From Chloroflexota bacterium (GTDB taxonomy: Bacteria > Chloroflexota > Limnocylindria > Limnocylindrales > CSP1-4), in the NCBI GenBank assembly GCA_021785115.1, contig JAJYGO010000296.1, positions 1-6,455 of the forward strand: DNA of 6,455 bases, in the 5' to 3' direction. The number at the start of each line of letters is the position of its first letter. The stretch's first letter is position 1. The notes below the pieces were generated by a model. The model was not told where the DNA came from. It saw only the letters and a program-made list of their open reading frames with translations, and did not search any database. Made by a program: the position numbers and the translations under genes. This document shows positions 1 through 5,893 of this stretch, one piece after another.

Positions 1-438
1 AGGGGGGATTCCTCGGGGATAGAGGGCGAGCAAGAGTGGGTCCCAGCGCTGTCGGGGCGGACAAGCATCGCCACGCCGCAGGGAATGGAATGGCTGGGAG
101 CCACGGTGTGGGCTCGTGCATACAGCGAGAACATTGACCTCCAGGCGTGCGCCGGAGGGACCGCCGCCTGCCTAGTGTCTTGGGCAGTCGTTCACGGCGT
201 CGACCTGCAGTACGTGTTCATTCCGAAGGGTCAGCTCCGCGGATCTGGGTCCTCGCCGGATTGTTGCAGCACCCTCAGAGCGTCTCTGGCGACCAGCCCG
301 GACTTCGTCACCCTCTATGATGGGCCGGGGGCAAGCGTCTTCTTGCACACACCAACCTCGGGCGACGCGACTGACGGACAGCATGCCGGCGATGTCCTTG
401 CCTGCTCACGCCGCCGCACGCATGCCCTCGCGATGTGA
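1..438 (+). CDS. C-terminal part of a GT39/ArnT-like membrane glycosyltransferase (5' end outside window)
   Basis: The reading frame is open from the first base and ends at TGA 436-438, giving 145 residues with no start needed. Residues 12-31 (EWVPALSGRTSIATPQGMEW), a Cys pair at 88-89 and YDGPGASVF at 106-114 resemble, from memory, the conserved soluble tail of bacterial multi-spanning glycosyltransferases related to GT39/ArnT. These transfer a sugar from a polyprenyl-phosphate donor on the outer face of the membrane. The transmembrane part and the catalytic loop would lie upstream and cannot be checked. The last 26 or so residues are polar, Arg/His-containing and look unconserved. The gene points the same way as the next three genes, 112 nt ahead of the GT2. 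An ATG at 85 opens the same frame, but homology-like sequence before it argues that the gene begins earlier. The coding call is fairly secure; the family is less so, since only the tail is visible. Confidence 0.62.
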   Translation, partial: RGDSSGIEGEQEWVPALSGRTSIATPQGMEWLGATVWARAYSENIDLQACAGGTAACLVSWAVVHGVDLQYVFIPKGQLRGSGSSPDCCSTLRASLATSPDFVTLYDGPGASVFLHTPTSGDATDGQHAGDVLACSRRRTHALAM

Positions 439-550
439 TGCAGTCAACCGTGGGCGCGGACCGAGCAGATGACGCCTACCAGGAGCATGCAGTCGTGAGC
501 TCTGCCGCTCAGTGCCGATGGGGTCGGTTGCCCGTCGATAGGGCCGACCC
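439..550. other. 112-nt intergenic gap between the membrane transferase tail and the first GT2
   Basis: No credible small ORF and no clear -35/-10 promoter were seen. It holds a short inverted repeat, TGAGC (496-500) with GCTCA (507-511) around a 6-nt loop, and the longer hairpin at 521-550. The two could together be an attenuator-like leader, or simply the remains of the junction between two glycan cassettes. Confidence 0.4.
521..550 (+). promoter_or_regulatory. GC-rich hairpin directly abutting the GT2 start codon
   Basis: GGGTCGG (521-527) and CCGACCC (544-550) are a perfect 7-bp inverted repeat. Inside it, CCC 531-533 can pair with GGG 541-543 after a 3-nt bulge (TTG), leaving a 7-nt loop. 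The right arm ends at base 550 and the GTG start is 551-553. No purine-rich Shine-Dalgarno is seen at the usual distance, and the structure covers that position. It could restrain translation or help end upstream transcription, although there is no T-tract. The structure is seen in the sequence; any role is inferred. Confidence 0.35.
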
Positions 551-1405
551 GTGACCGAGATCTCCGGTCTCATCCACACCCTGAACGAGGAGCACGACCT
601 TCCGTATGCCCTGCGGTCGCTGAGGCCGTGGGTGGATGAGATCGTCGTGGTGGACATGCACAGCGACGACCGCACGGTCGAGATCGCGGAGTCGTTCGGC
701 GCGCGTGTCATCGTGCATGACCGCATCGGCTTTGCGGATCCTGCCCGCCCTTTCGGCGTCGCCCAGTGCCGCGGGGACTGGATCATGATGCTGGACGCGG
801 ACGAACTCGTGCCAGAGCCGCTGTCTCGTCGGCTGCGGGAGATAGCCAGCTCAGGCCGGTACGATGCGGTCGAGACGTCACGGGCCAACTATCTCCTCGG
901 TCGGCCGCTGCGCGCGACGGGATGGGGTCTGGACCAGGATCGACACATCCGGTTCTTTCGCCCCAGGGCAGTCACATTCAGCCCGGACATCCACGCCTTC
1001 ATGGTGCCGACACCCGGTGCGCGGATCGTGCGACTGGAGGCCGATGAGCGCCTGTCGGTGATCCACCACAACTACGTCGATCTGGCGGACTTCGTAGATC
1101 GGCTGAACCGATACACGACGATCGAAGCCCAGCAGGCGACTCAGCGCGGGGAACGGGCGACGCCGGTGGTTGCGCTCCGGAGAGTGTTCTTCGAGTTCGG
1201 CCGCCGGTACATCCGCGCACAGGGTTACCGCGACGGCTGGAGAGGGTTCTATCTGTCCGCGCTCATGGCCTGCTATCGCTTCGTCAGCGCCGCGAAGCAG
1301 CACGAGGCACGTGTGACCGGCGGTGATGCTGCCGTTCGGGAGTCGTACCGACGCGATGCCGAGCGCTGGCTGGCGGGCTATGGTGGCTCGGAAGACGTCG
1401 TCTGA
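551..1405 (+). CDS. GT2 family glycosyltransferase, WaaE/KdtX-like
   Basis: This is a predicted cytoplasmic, GT-A fold transferase that moves a sugar from a nucleotide donor onto a lipid-linked glycan. The N-terminal TLNEE (10-14) and IVVVDMHSDDRT (31-42) form the nucleotide-binding start of a GT2 domain. LDADE (81-85) carries the DXD-type metal site. The C-terminal GWRGFYLSALMACYRF (about 229-244) matches the tail typical of WaaE/KdtX-like proteins, in which an amphipathic or membrane-associating segment follows the catalytic domain. Its 284 residues are about normal for the group (250-300). Start choice: an in-frame TAG at 539-541 leaves GTG 551 as the only start that keeps the conserved N-terminal strand. 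No Shine-Dalgarno is evident and a hairpin abuts the start. It is followed after 69 nt by the flippase gene and probably shares its transcript. The exact sugar and linkage cannot be read from the sequence. Confidence 0.9.
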   Translation: MTEISGLIHTLNEEHDLPYALRSLRPWVDEIVVVDMHSDDRTVEIAESFGARVIVHDRIGFADPARPFGVAQCRGDWIMMLDADELVPEPLSRRLREIASSGRYDAVETSRANYLLGRPLRATGWGLDQDRHIRFFRPRAVTFSPDIHAFMVPTPGARIVRLEADERLSVIHHNYVDLADFVDRLNRYTTIEAQQATQRGERATPVVALRRVFFEFGRRYIRAQGYRDGWRGFYLSALMACYRFVSAAKQHEARVTGGDAAVRESYRRDAERWLAGYGGSEDVV

Positions 1406-1464
1406 TTGCCGGCGCTGCGGCCGCGCCGCGTCCGGGCGCGCCCACAGGTCGGCGCGGGTGCTCG

Positions 1465-1470
1465 AGGGAG
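1465..1470 (+). promoter_or_regulatory. Ribosome binding site choosing the flippase start
   Basis: AGGGAG lies 4 nt before GTG 1475. It is the best Shine-Dalgarno-like match near any candidate start of the flippase. TTG 1406 follows the previous stop immediately and has none, and ATG 1520 has none either. The spacing is slightly short, so this is support and not proof. Confidence 0.45.
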
Positions 1471-1474
1471 CAGA

Positions 1475-2947
1475 GTGGTCCTAGAGGAGCTCCGCGCGAC
1501 TGACGACCCCTTGGCTCCGATGACAGTCGCCCGACGGGCAACGCAGGGCGGGCTCGCGCTCTTGACCCGCCAGGTGCTCGTCTTCGGTGCCAACATCCTG
1601 GGCGGCGTGCTGCTGGCCCGGGTCCTGACGCCGGCCGAGTTCGGCCTGTATGCCATCACGGCATTCCTCATCAGCTTCCTGGCCGTGTTCGGCGACGTCG
1701 GGCTGGGCGCCAGCCTGATCCGGCAGGCCAGTGAGCCTGACGTGGCGGATTTCCGCGCCGTCTTCACCGCGCAGCAGATCCTCGTGGTGGCGGTGGTCGG
1801 GCTGCTCTGGGCCGCCGCCCCGTGGCTGGCTGACGCGTACCGGATGCCGCCGGATGACGCGTGGCTGTTCCGCATCGCCGCGCTCTCCTTGGTCGTGGCG
1901 TCGCTGCAGACCATGCCCATCGTCCGACTGGAGCGATCGCTCCGATTTGACCGATTGGCGACGATCGAGACGACCCAGGCCGTCGTGTTCAACGTCGTCG
2001 CGGTGGCGCTGGCGTACAGCGGGTTCGGAGCCTGGAGCTACGCGTACGCTGCGCTAGCGGCAGAATCGATCGGAGCCCTGCTCGCGAACCTGGTGAGTCC
2101 GTGGCGCATCGGGTGGGCTCTCGACGTTCCGCGAATCCGTCACCACCTGAGTTTCGGGTTGCCGTACCAGGGCAGCAGCGTGGTGTCGCTGATCAAGGAC
2201 AGCATCACGCCGGTGCTGATCGGTCTGTTGCTCGGAGCCGCCGCGGTCGGATACATCAACTGGGCGCAGATGGTCGCGGCATACGCGGTGATCGTGCTCC
2301 AGCCGCTTGCGCGCCTCTACCTGCCGATGTTCGCTCGGCTGCAGGCTCAACCCGACGCCCTGCGATCCGCACTGGAGCGGTCGATCCAGTTGACGAACGC
2401 CATCGTGGCACCCCTGGCCATCGTGACGCTTGTGCTCGCCCGCCCGATCACGCTCGCCGTGTTCGGCGAGCGTTGGCTTCCCGCCCTGCCCTACTTCTAC
2501 CTGCTCTGGGCGGCCAACCTGCTCGTCCCGACAGTCTCCCCCATGCTGGGCGCACTCAACGGAAAGGGCCGGTCCGGGTTGACGTTCATGTTCACGGTCA
2601 TCTGGATGGTTGGAACTTGGGCGCTCGGGGCACCCTTGGTATTGACCCTCGGCGCAATTGGGTTCCCCGTGGCGAACGCGGTGGTACAGCTGACGAACGT
2701 GCCCATCATTCTCTTCGTGCGACGGCAGATACCGGTTCGTCTGCTGAGGTCGATTGCTCCGGCGTGGGTAGCGGCGGGGGTAGCAGGGGTTGGCCTGCTC
2801 TTCATACAGGCAACGACACAAGCTTCCGGTGTGGTTCTTCTTGCGGTGGAGGCGGCGCTCGCCGTTGCCTGCTACCTCGTGATCATGGTGTCCGCATTTC
2901 CGGGAGAGGTGCGACAGGTCTGGCGGTTGCTGCATGCCGAGAGCTGA
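1475..2947 (+). CDS. Wzx-like polysaccharide/lipid-linked oligosaccharide flippase (MOP superfamily)
   Basis: This is a predicted inner-membrane protein that flips undecaprenyl-linked oligosaccharide units outward before polymerisation or transfer. From GTG 1475 it has 490 residues, close to the usual 430-500 for Wzx-type flippases. The N-terminal region with FGANILGGVLLARVLTPAEFG and a GDVGLGASLIRQ segment is the signature of the polysaccharide biosynthesis protein family. Many hydrophobic segments follow, as expected for 12-14 membrane helices, including PVLIGLLLGAAAVGYINWA and the last helices AWVAAGVAGVGLLFIQ and VVLLAVEAALAVACYLVIM. Start: the frame is open back to TTG 1406, but those first 23 codons encode an Arg/Pro-rich stretch unlike the family. 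GTG 1475 has AGGGAG 4 nt upstream; ATG 1520 is a further alternative. Its 3' end overlaps the next GT2 by 14 nt, implying coupled translation. Substrate unknown. Confidence 0.9.
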   Translation: MVLEELRATDDPLAPMTVARRATQGGLALLTRQVLVFGANILGGVLLARVLTPAEFGLYAITAFLISFLAVFGDVGLGASLIRQASEPDVADFRAVFTAQQILVVAVVGLLWAAAPWLADAYRMPPDDAWLFRIAALSLVVASLQTMPIVRLERSLRFDRLATIETTQAVVFNVVAVALAYSGFGAWSYAYAALAAESIGALLANLVSPWRIGWALDVPRIRHHLSFGLPYQGSSVVSLIKDSITPVLIGLLLGAAAVGYINWAQMVAAYAVIVLQPLARLYLPMFARLQAQPDALRSALERSIQLTNAIVAPLAIVTLVLARPITLAVFGERWLPALPYFYLLWAANLLVPTVSPMLGALNGKGRSGLTFMFTVIWMVGTWALGAPLVLTLGAIGFPVANAVVQLTNVPIILFVRRQIPVRLLRSIAPAWVAAGVAGVGLLFIQATTQASGVVLLAVEAALAVACYLVIMVSAFPGEVRQVWRLLHAES

Positions 2948-3953
2948 CGATCCCGGAGCAGCCAACAGCGGCACCGCCATCCCATTGGCACCTGCAACCT
3001 CGGCGGAGGGAGCCGGCCCCGGAGCACCGGTTCCTCAGCCGTCGGTCGCGGTCGTGGTCCTGACCTGGCGAGGCGAGGAGGCAACGCGAGCGTGCCTACG
3101 AGGGCTCACGCGTCTCTCGTCTTGGCCGCTTCCGACCCTGATCGTTGACAACGCGTCCGGGACGGGTGAGGGAGACCGCCTTGCCGCGGAGTTCGGGACT
3201 CCCGTGACGTCGCTGACGAGGGCGGTGAACGACGGGGTGCCGGGCGGCTACAACGCGGGCCTCAGTTGGGCAGCACGCATCGGTGCAACGCATGTGCTGC
3301 TGTTGAACAACGACGTGGTTCTGGATGACCCGACGCTCATCGAGACCCTAATCGCGCCGGCAGAAGCAGACGTGGCAGTCGTCGGGCCCATCGTCCGTGA
3401 CCCGGATGGCACCATTTTCTCTGCCGGTGGGTGGATGGACTGGGTTCGCGGTCGCGGCCGGTTCTGGACGCACCCGGTTGCATCTGCCCCGTACGACGTC
3501 GAGTGGCTCGACGGCCCGTGCCTGCTGGTGTCGATTGCGGCAGCCAGGAGAGTCGGCGGCTTGGCTCCGGAGTACTTCATGTACTGGGAGGAACTCGACT
3601 GGGCGATTCGGGCCCGCACATTCGGGTTCCGCGTGGTGGTTCAGCCGCGCACGTCGATCACCCACACACGCGGCACCCGGAACGCCTCGATGACAGTGCG
3701 TCGTCTCATGCTTCGAAATGGCATTCTGTTTATGCGGCGGCACGGGACGGCGCGGCAGAACGCGACGTCCTTGGCTTGGGCGGCGTTCTACAAATCGCCC
3801 GGGATCCTCGTACGGTGCCTAGGGCGCCCCCGCGATCTGTTGAGGGTGCCAGGGACGGTCGCGTCGGCCTTCTGGTGGAACCTCGCGGATTCCGTGCGGA
3901 GGCGACGGTGGCGACTGCGGCCCGATGGGCCGCCGATCCCATCCGACTCGTAG
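2934..3953 (+). CDS. GT2 family glycosyltransferase, rhamnosyltransferase-like
   Basis: This is a predicted cytoplasmic GT-A enzyme adding a sugar, often rhamnose in this subgroup, to a growing glycan. Visible motifs: VAVVVLTWRG at 38-47 (first strand), VDNAS at 71-75, GGYNAG at 104-109 and LLLNNDVVL at 122-130, where NND takes the place of DXD. WLDGPCLLV (191-199) precedes the acceptor region. YFMYWEELDWAIRA (214-227) holds the acidic catalytic-base motif, followed by the conserved P and H of QPRTSITH. The length of 339 residues is normal. ATG 2934 lies inside the flippase gene, whose TGA is at 2945-2947, giving a 14-nt overlap that suggests coupled translation. The first 35 or so residues are Ala/Pro/Gly rich and unconserved in look, so a later start is possible, though no better ribosome site was seen. 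It ends at TAG 3951-3953, one base from the stop of the convergent GT4. The sugar assignment is only by family resemblance. Confidence 0.9.
   Translation: MPRADDPGAANSGTAIPLAPATSAEGAGPGAPVPQPSVAVVVLTWRGEEATRACLRGLTRLSSWPLPTLIVDNASGTGEGDRLAAEFGTPVTSLTRAVNDGVPGGYNAGLSWAARIGATHVLLLNNDVVLDDPTLIETLIAPAEADVAVVGPIVRDPDGTIFSAGGWMDWVRGRGRFWTHPVASAPYDVEWLDGPCLLVSIAAARRVGGLAPEYFMYWEELDWAIRARTFGFRVVVQPRTSITHTRGTRNASMTVRRLMLRNGILFMRRHGTARQNATSLAWAAFYKSPGILVRCLGRPRDLLRVPGTVASAFWWNLADSVRRRRWRLRPDGPPIPSDS
3917..3933. terminator. Candidate bidirectional hairpin at the convergent gene junction
   Basis: GCGGCCC (3917-3923), a GAT loop and GGGCCGC (3927-3933) form a perfect 7-bp, all-GC inverted repeat. It lies within the last codons of the rightward GT2, 17 nt before its stop codon and about 20 nt past the stop of the leftward GT4. 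There is no T-tract on either strand, so it is not a canonical intrinsic terminator, but high-GC bacteria often use such hairpins. With one base between the two genes no other termination site is available nearby. Could be chance in GC-rich coding DNA. Confidence 0.3.
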
Positions 3954-3954
3954 C

Positions 3955-5055
3955 TCAGGTCCGGCCACGGTTCCTGGTGGTGAGTAGATCCCTGTAGATC
4001 TCCAGGTGACGTTGCGCGATTAAACGCCACTCTAGGTCGACATCAACTAACGGGAGCCTAGGACGTGCAGCTGCGTCGAAGATCCCGTTCACGAGGCCGG
4101 TTCGATCTTCGACGTGCACGAGTGTCGTATTGGTCCGTGCGTCGTACCCCGGATCTCCCGTGGTGGTCGCCACGATTGACAAGCCGTGGGCAACGGCAGC
4201 TGCGTAGGTACCTCGGTTCGCTTCAAGACCTGCCACATATGGAAGCACGCAGACATCGAACTCGGAGAGAGCTTCTGAGAGTTCCGCTTCGCCAAGGCGG
4301 CCTGTGAAGGTGATGCGATCACCAACGGCCGATGCGGACGCCAGTGTTCGCAGGTGGTCGGCGTAGGCACTGTCCGGTCCAGGGTCCCCGGCGATTATCA
4401 GTCGTGCGGATCTGACCCGTGCTACTTCCGCGAAGGCATCGATGAGCACGTCTAGTCCCTTGTCGGGCCGCAGCATTCCCCACGATCCAACGACGAGTTC
4501 GGATGACTGCTTCCTCGCGCCAGTTGAGGCGATCGGCCGGATGTTCGAGGCGAGTGGGATCTCCTCGATCACCGATCGTGGTGCGCGACGCAGGCCTTGC
4601 AGCTGTGCCCGATCTGGTGTGATGGCCGCGTGGGCCCACAACGCCATTCCGGCGACGAACGCACGATGCAGGGGGGCAAGGTGGACGTATTCGTGCAAGG
4701 TGAGCACAAGAGGCATGCCCGGCGAGAGAAGCCTCAGGGCGGAGAGCAGCAGGGCAGGGGCGAGCCCGTGGCGGTACCCGACCGTCGGGTATTGCATGTG
4801 GACGACATCAGATGGTCCGCGACGCGCCGCCCGCAGCAGCATCGGCACCTGCAGGGTCCCCCAGTTCCGCGTGGCGAGATCCACGGACACGGCTGGAAGT
4901 GAGGCGACCCGATCGTCGCGAGTGGTCACGATCCGGACTGAAGCGCCCTCGGTGGCGAGTGCACTTGCCAGGCGTGCGGTGTAGTCGCCCACCCCACAGG
5001 GCATCTCCGGCAGGGACCCCGAAATGAGTGTGATACGCATCGCTGTGTCTGTCAT
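3955..5055 (-). CDS. GT4 family glycosyltransferase (GT-B fold)
   Basis: This is a predicted retaining glycosyltransferase acting on a lipid-linked or surface glycan from the cytoplasmic side. The N-terminal Rossmann half starts at MRITLISGSLP with the loop CGVGDYTARLA (20-30), then VVHMQYPTVGYRHG and the TLHEYVH segment (119-125). The C-terminal GT4 domain begins near VVGSWGMLRPDKGLDVLIDAFA (about 188-209), continues through LIIAGDPG and ITFTGRLGEAELSEAL, and reaches CVLPYVAGLEANRGTYAAAVAHG. In the E-x7-E motif the first Glu (278) is present but the second position (286) is Ala, a variation also recalled in an AHG-type GT4 subgroup. At 366 residues the length is normal. The start is ambiguous: ATG 5055 and ATG 5040 (beginning MRITL) both lack a clear ribosome site. 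It lies 91 nt downstream of the methyltransferase on the same strand and is probably co-transcribed. Donor and acceptor unknown. Confidence 0.9.
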   Translation of the reverse strand: MTDTAMRITLISGSLPEMPCGVGDYTARLASALATEGASVRIVTTRDDRVASLPAVSVDLATRNWGTLQVPMLLRAARRGPSDVVHMQYPTVGYRHGLAPALLLSALRLLSPGMPLVLTLHEYVHLAPLHRAFVAGMALWAHAAITPDRAQLQGLRRAPRSVIEEIPLASNIRPIASTGARKQSSELVVGSWGMLRPDKGLDVLIDAFAEVARVRSARLIIAGDPGPDSAYADHLRTLASASAVGDRITFTGRLGEAELSEALSEFDVCVLPYVAGLEANRGTYAAAVAHGLSIVATTTGDPGYDARTNTTLVHVEDRTGLVNGIFDAAARPRLPLVDVDLEWRLIAQRHLEIYRDLLTTRNRGRT

Positions 5056-5146
5056 GGGGACACGGTGCTGGGCGATCTCGCAGTGTTCTGGACCACCGAT
5101 CGGCGGGATCGCCTCACGCTCAGCGAGTGAGTTGCCCGCATGCCGG

Positions 5147-5893
5147 TCACTTCCCGGGCCCTAGGTAGAAGTTCGTCTCGAGCTGCTGGGCGATCGGCCA
5201 CCGCAGGTACGAGCCGTCGTACGCACGCGTCTTCTCGAAGCGTCCGAAGAACGCCCAGGCGCCGCCCGGCCACGACTGCGCTGCCCGGCGGGCGAGCGGA
5301 CCAGGCAGCGGGTAGAAGTTCGCGCCAGCTGTGTCCAGTAGGCGGAAACCACCCGGGAACGGCTTCTCCAGGGTGGTCACCAGGTCCGCCCGTGTGTACC
5401 CGCGCACGTGCGCCGACCAGTTGGCGAGCGATGTCGGCTGCCGCCCGATCGCGAGCAGGAGCCGATTGTGCAATGAGGCGAGGTTCGGGACGCCGACCAC
5501 CAGGCTGCCGCCCACTCGCAGGACCCTCGTGCACTCGTGCAGGATCCAGAAGACCTCTTTCACATGCTCGAGGACCTGGTTCGCCACGATCAGGTCCACC
5601 GATGCATCGTCGAAGGGGAAGGCGTCGCGCTCGATGTCGCAGGCGATCGCCTCGAGGTCCAGCGTGCGCAGCCGATCTCGATATGGCGCGTGGGCTTCCA
5701 GTCCGACGACGCGAGCCGCAGGATGTGCGGCGCGCACGGTGAGCATGTCTTCGCCCATCCCGGGACCGAGATCCAGCGCGAGGCCCACGTCCAGGCCGGT
5801 GACCATGCGGGCCATGATCTCGCGCCCGTAGTTCAGCCGCCGATCGACCATCGCTCGCACCCCAACGCGGAACCGTATCGTACGGGGCATCAT
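5147..5893 (-). CDS. Class I SAM-dependent methyltransferase
   Basis: This is predicted to transfer a methyl group from S-adenosylmethionine; the context suggests a sugar hydroxyl or glycan end as acceptor. Counted from ATG 5893 (248 residues): motif I ALDLGPGMGED at 39-49, the acidic end of strand 2 in VVGLEAH (62-68), CDIERDAFPFDDASVDLIVANQVLEHV at 85-111 (adenine-contacting Asp, then motif II with the LEH typical of Methyltransf_11/23 proteins), and RVLRVGGSLVVGVPN after it. Start choice: the frame stays open to ATG 5974, but that would overlap the divergent GT4 by 83 nt and adds residues with no family character. ATG 5893 has GGAG on the minus strand (plus-strand 5902-5905) with 8-nt spacing. 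ATG 5890 and ATG 5851 are alternatives. It leads the leftward pair with the GT4. Acceptor not deducible. Confidence 0.88.
   Translation of the reverse strand: MMPRTIRFRVGVRAMVDRRLNYGREIMARMVTGLDVGLALDLGPGMGEDMLTVRAAHPAARVVGLEAHAPYRDRLRTLDLEAIACDIERDAFPFDDASVDLIVANQVLEHVKEVFWILHECTRVLRVGGSLVVGVPNLASLHNRLLLAIGRQPTSLANWSAHVRGYTRADLVTTLEKPFPGGFRLLDTAGANFYPLPGPLARRAAQSWPGGAWAFFGRFEKTRAYDGSYLRWPIAQQLETNFYLGPGK
5873..5885. repeat. Short inverted repeat just before the divergent start codons
   Basis: CCGTA-TCG-TACGG is a perfect 5-bp inverted repeat with a 3-nt centre, ending 6 nt before ATG 5892 and lying within the first codons of the methyltransferase. It could be a binding site shared by both divergent genes, or chance; the arms are short. 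Confidence 0.25.

Noticed and set aside
406..888. A 160-codon minus-strand frame spanning the first intergenic gap
   Set aside because: Ser/Arg-rich low-information translation overlapping the well-supported GT2; no family resemblance and no ribosome site seen.
1930..1943. Possible cyanobacterial HIP1 octamer (GCGATCGC)
   Set aside because: A single copy in 6.4 kb of GC-rich DNA is not the dense repetition that marks HIP1-bearing genomes, so it gives no taxonomic signal.
2054..2980. A 308-codon open frame on the minus strand opposite the flippase
   Set aside because: Its sequence is dominated by Arg, His, Gln and Ser with no domain, exactly as expected for the antisense of a hydrophobic GC-rich gene.
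2101..3063. A 320-codon plus-strand frame inside the flippase and GT2
   Set aside because: It is a frame-shifted reading of two convincingly coding genes, Arg/Gly/Pro-rich and without motifs.
3984..4000. Direct repeat GTAGATC twice, 10 nt apart, near the convergent junction
   Set aside because: Too short (7 bp, two copies) and inside the GT4 C-terminal codons; consistent with chance and not with an attachment site or repeat array.
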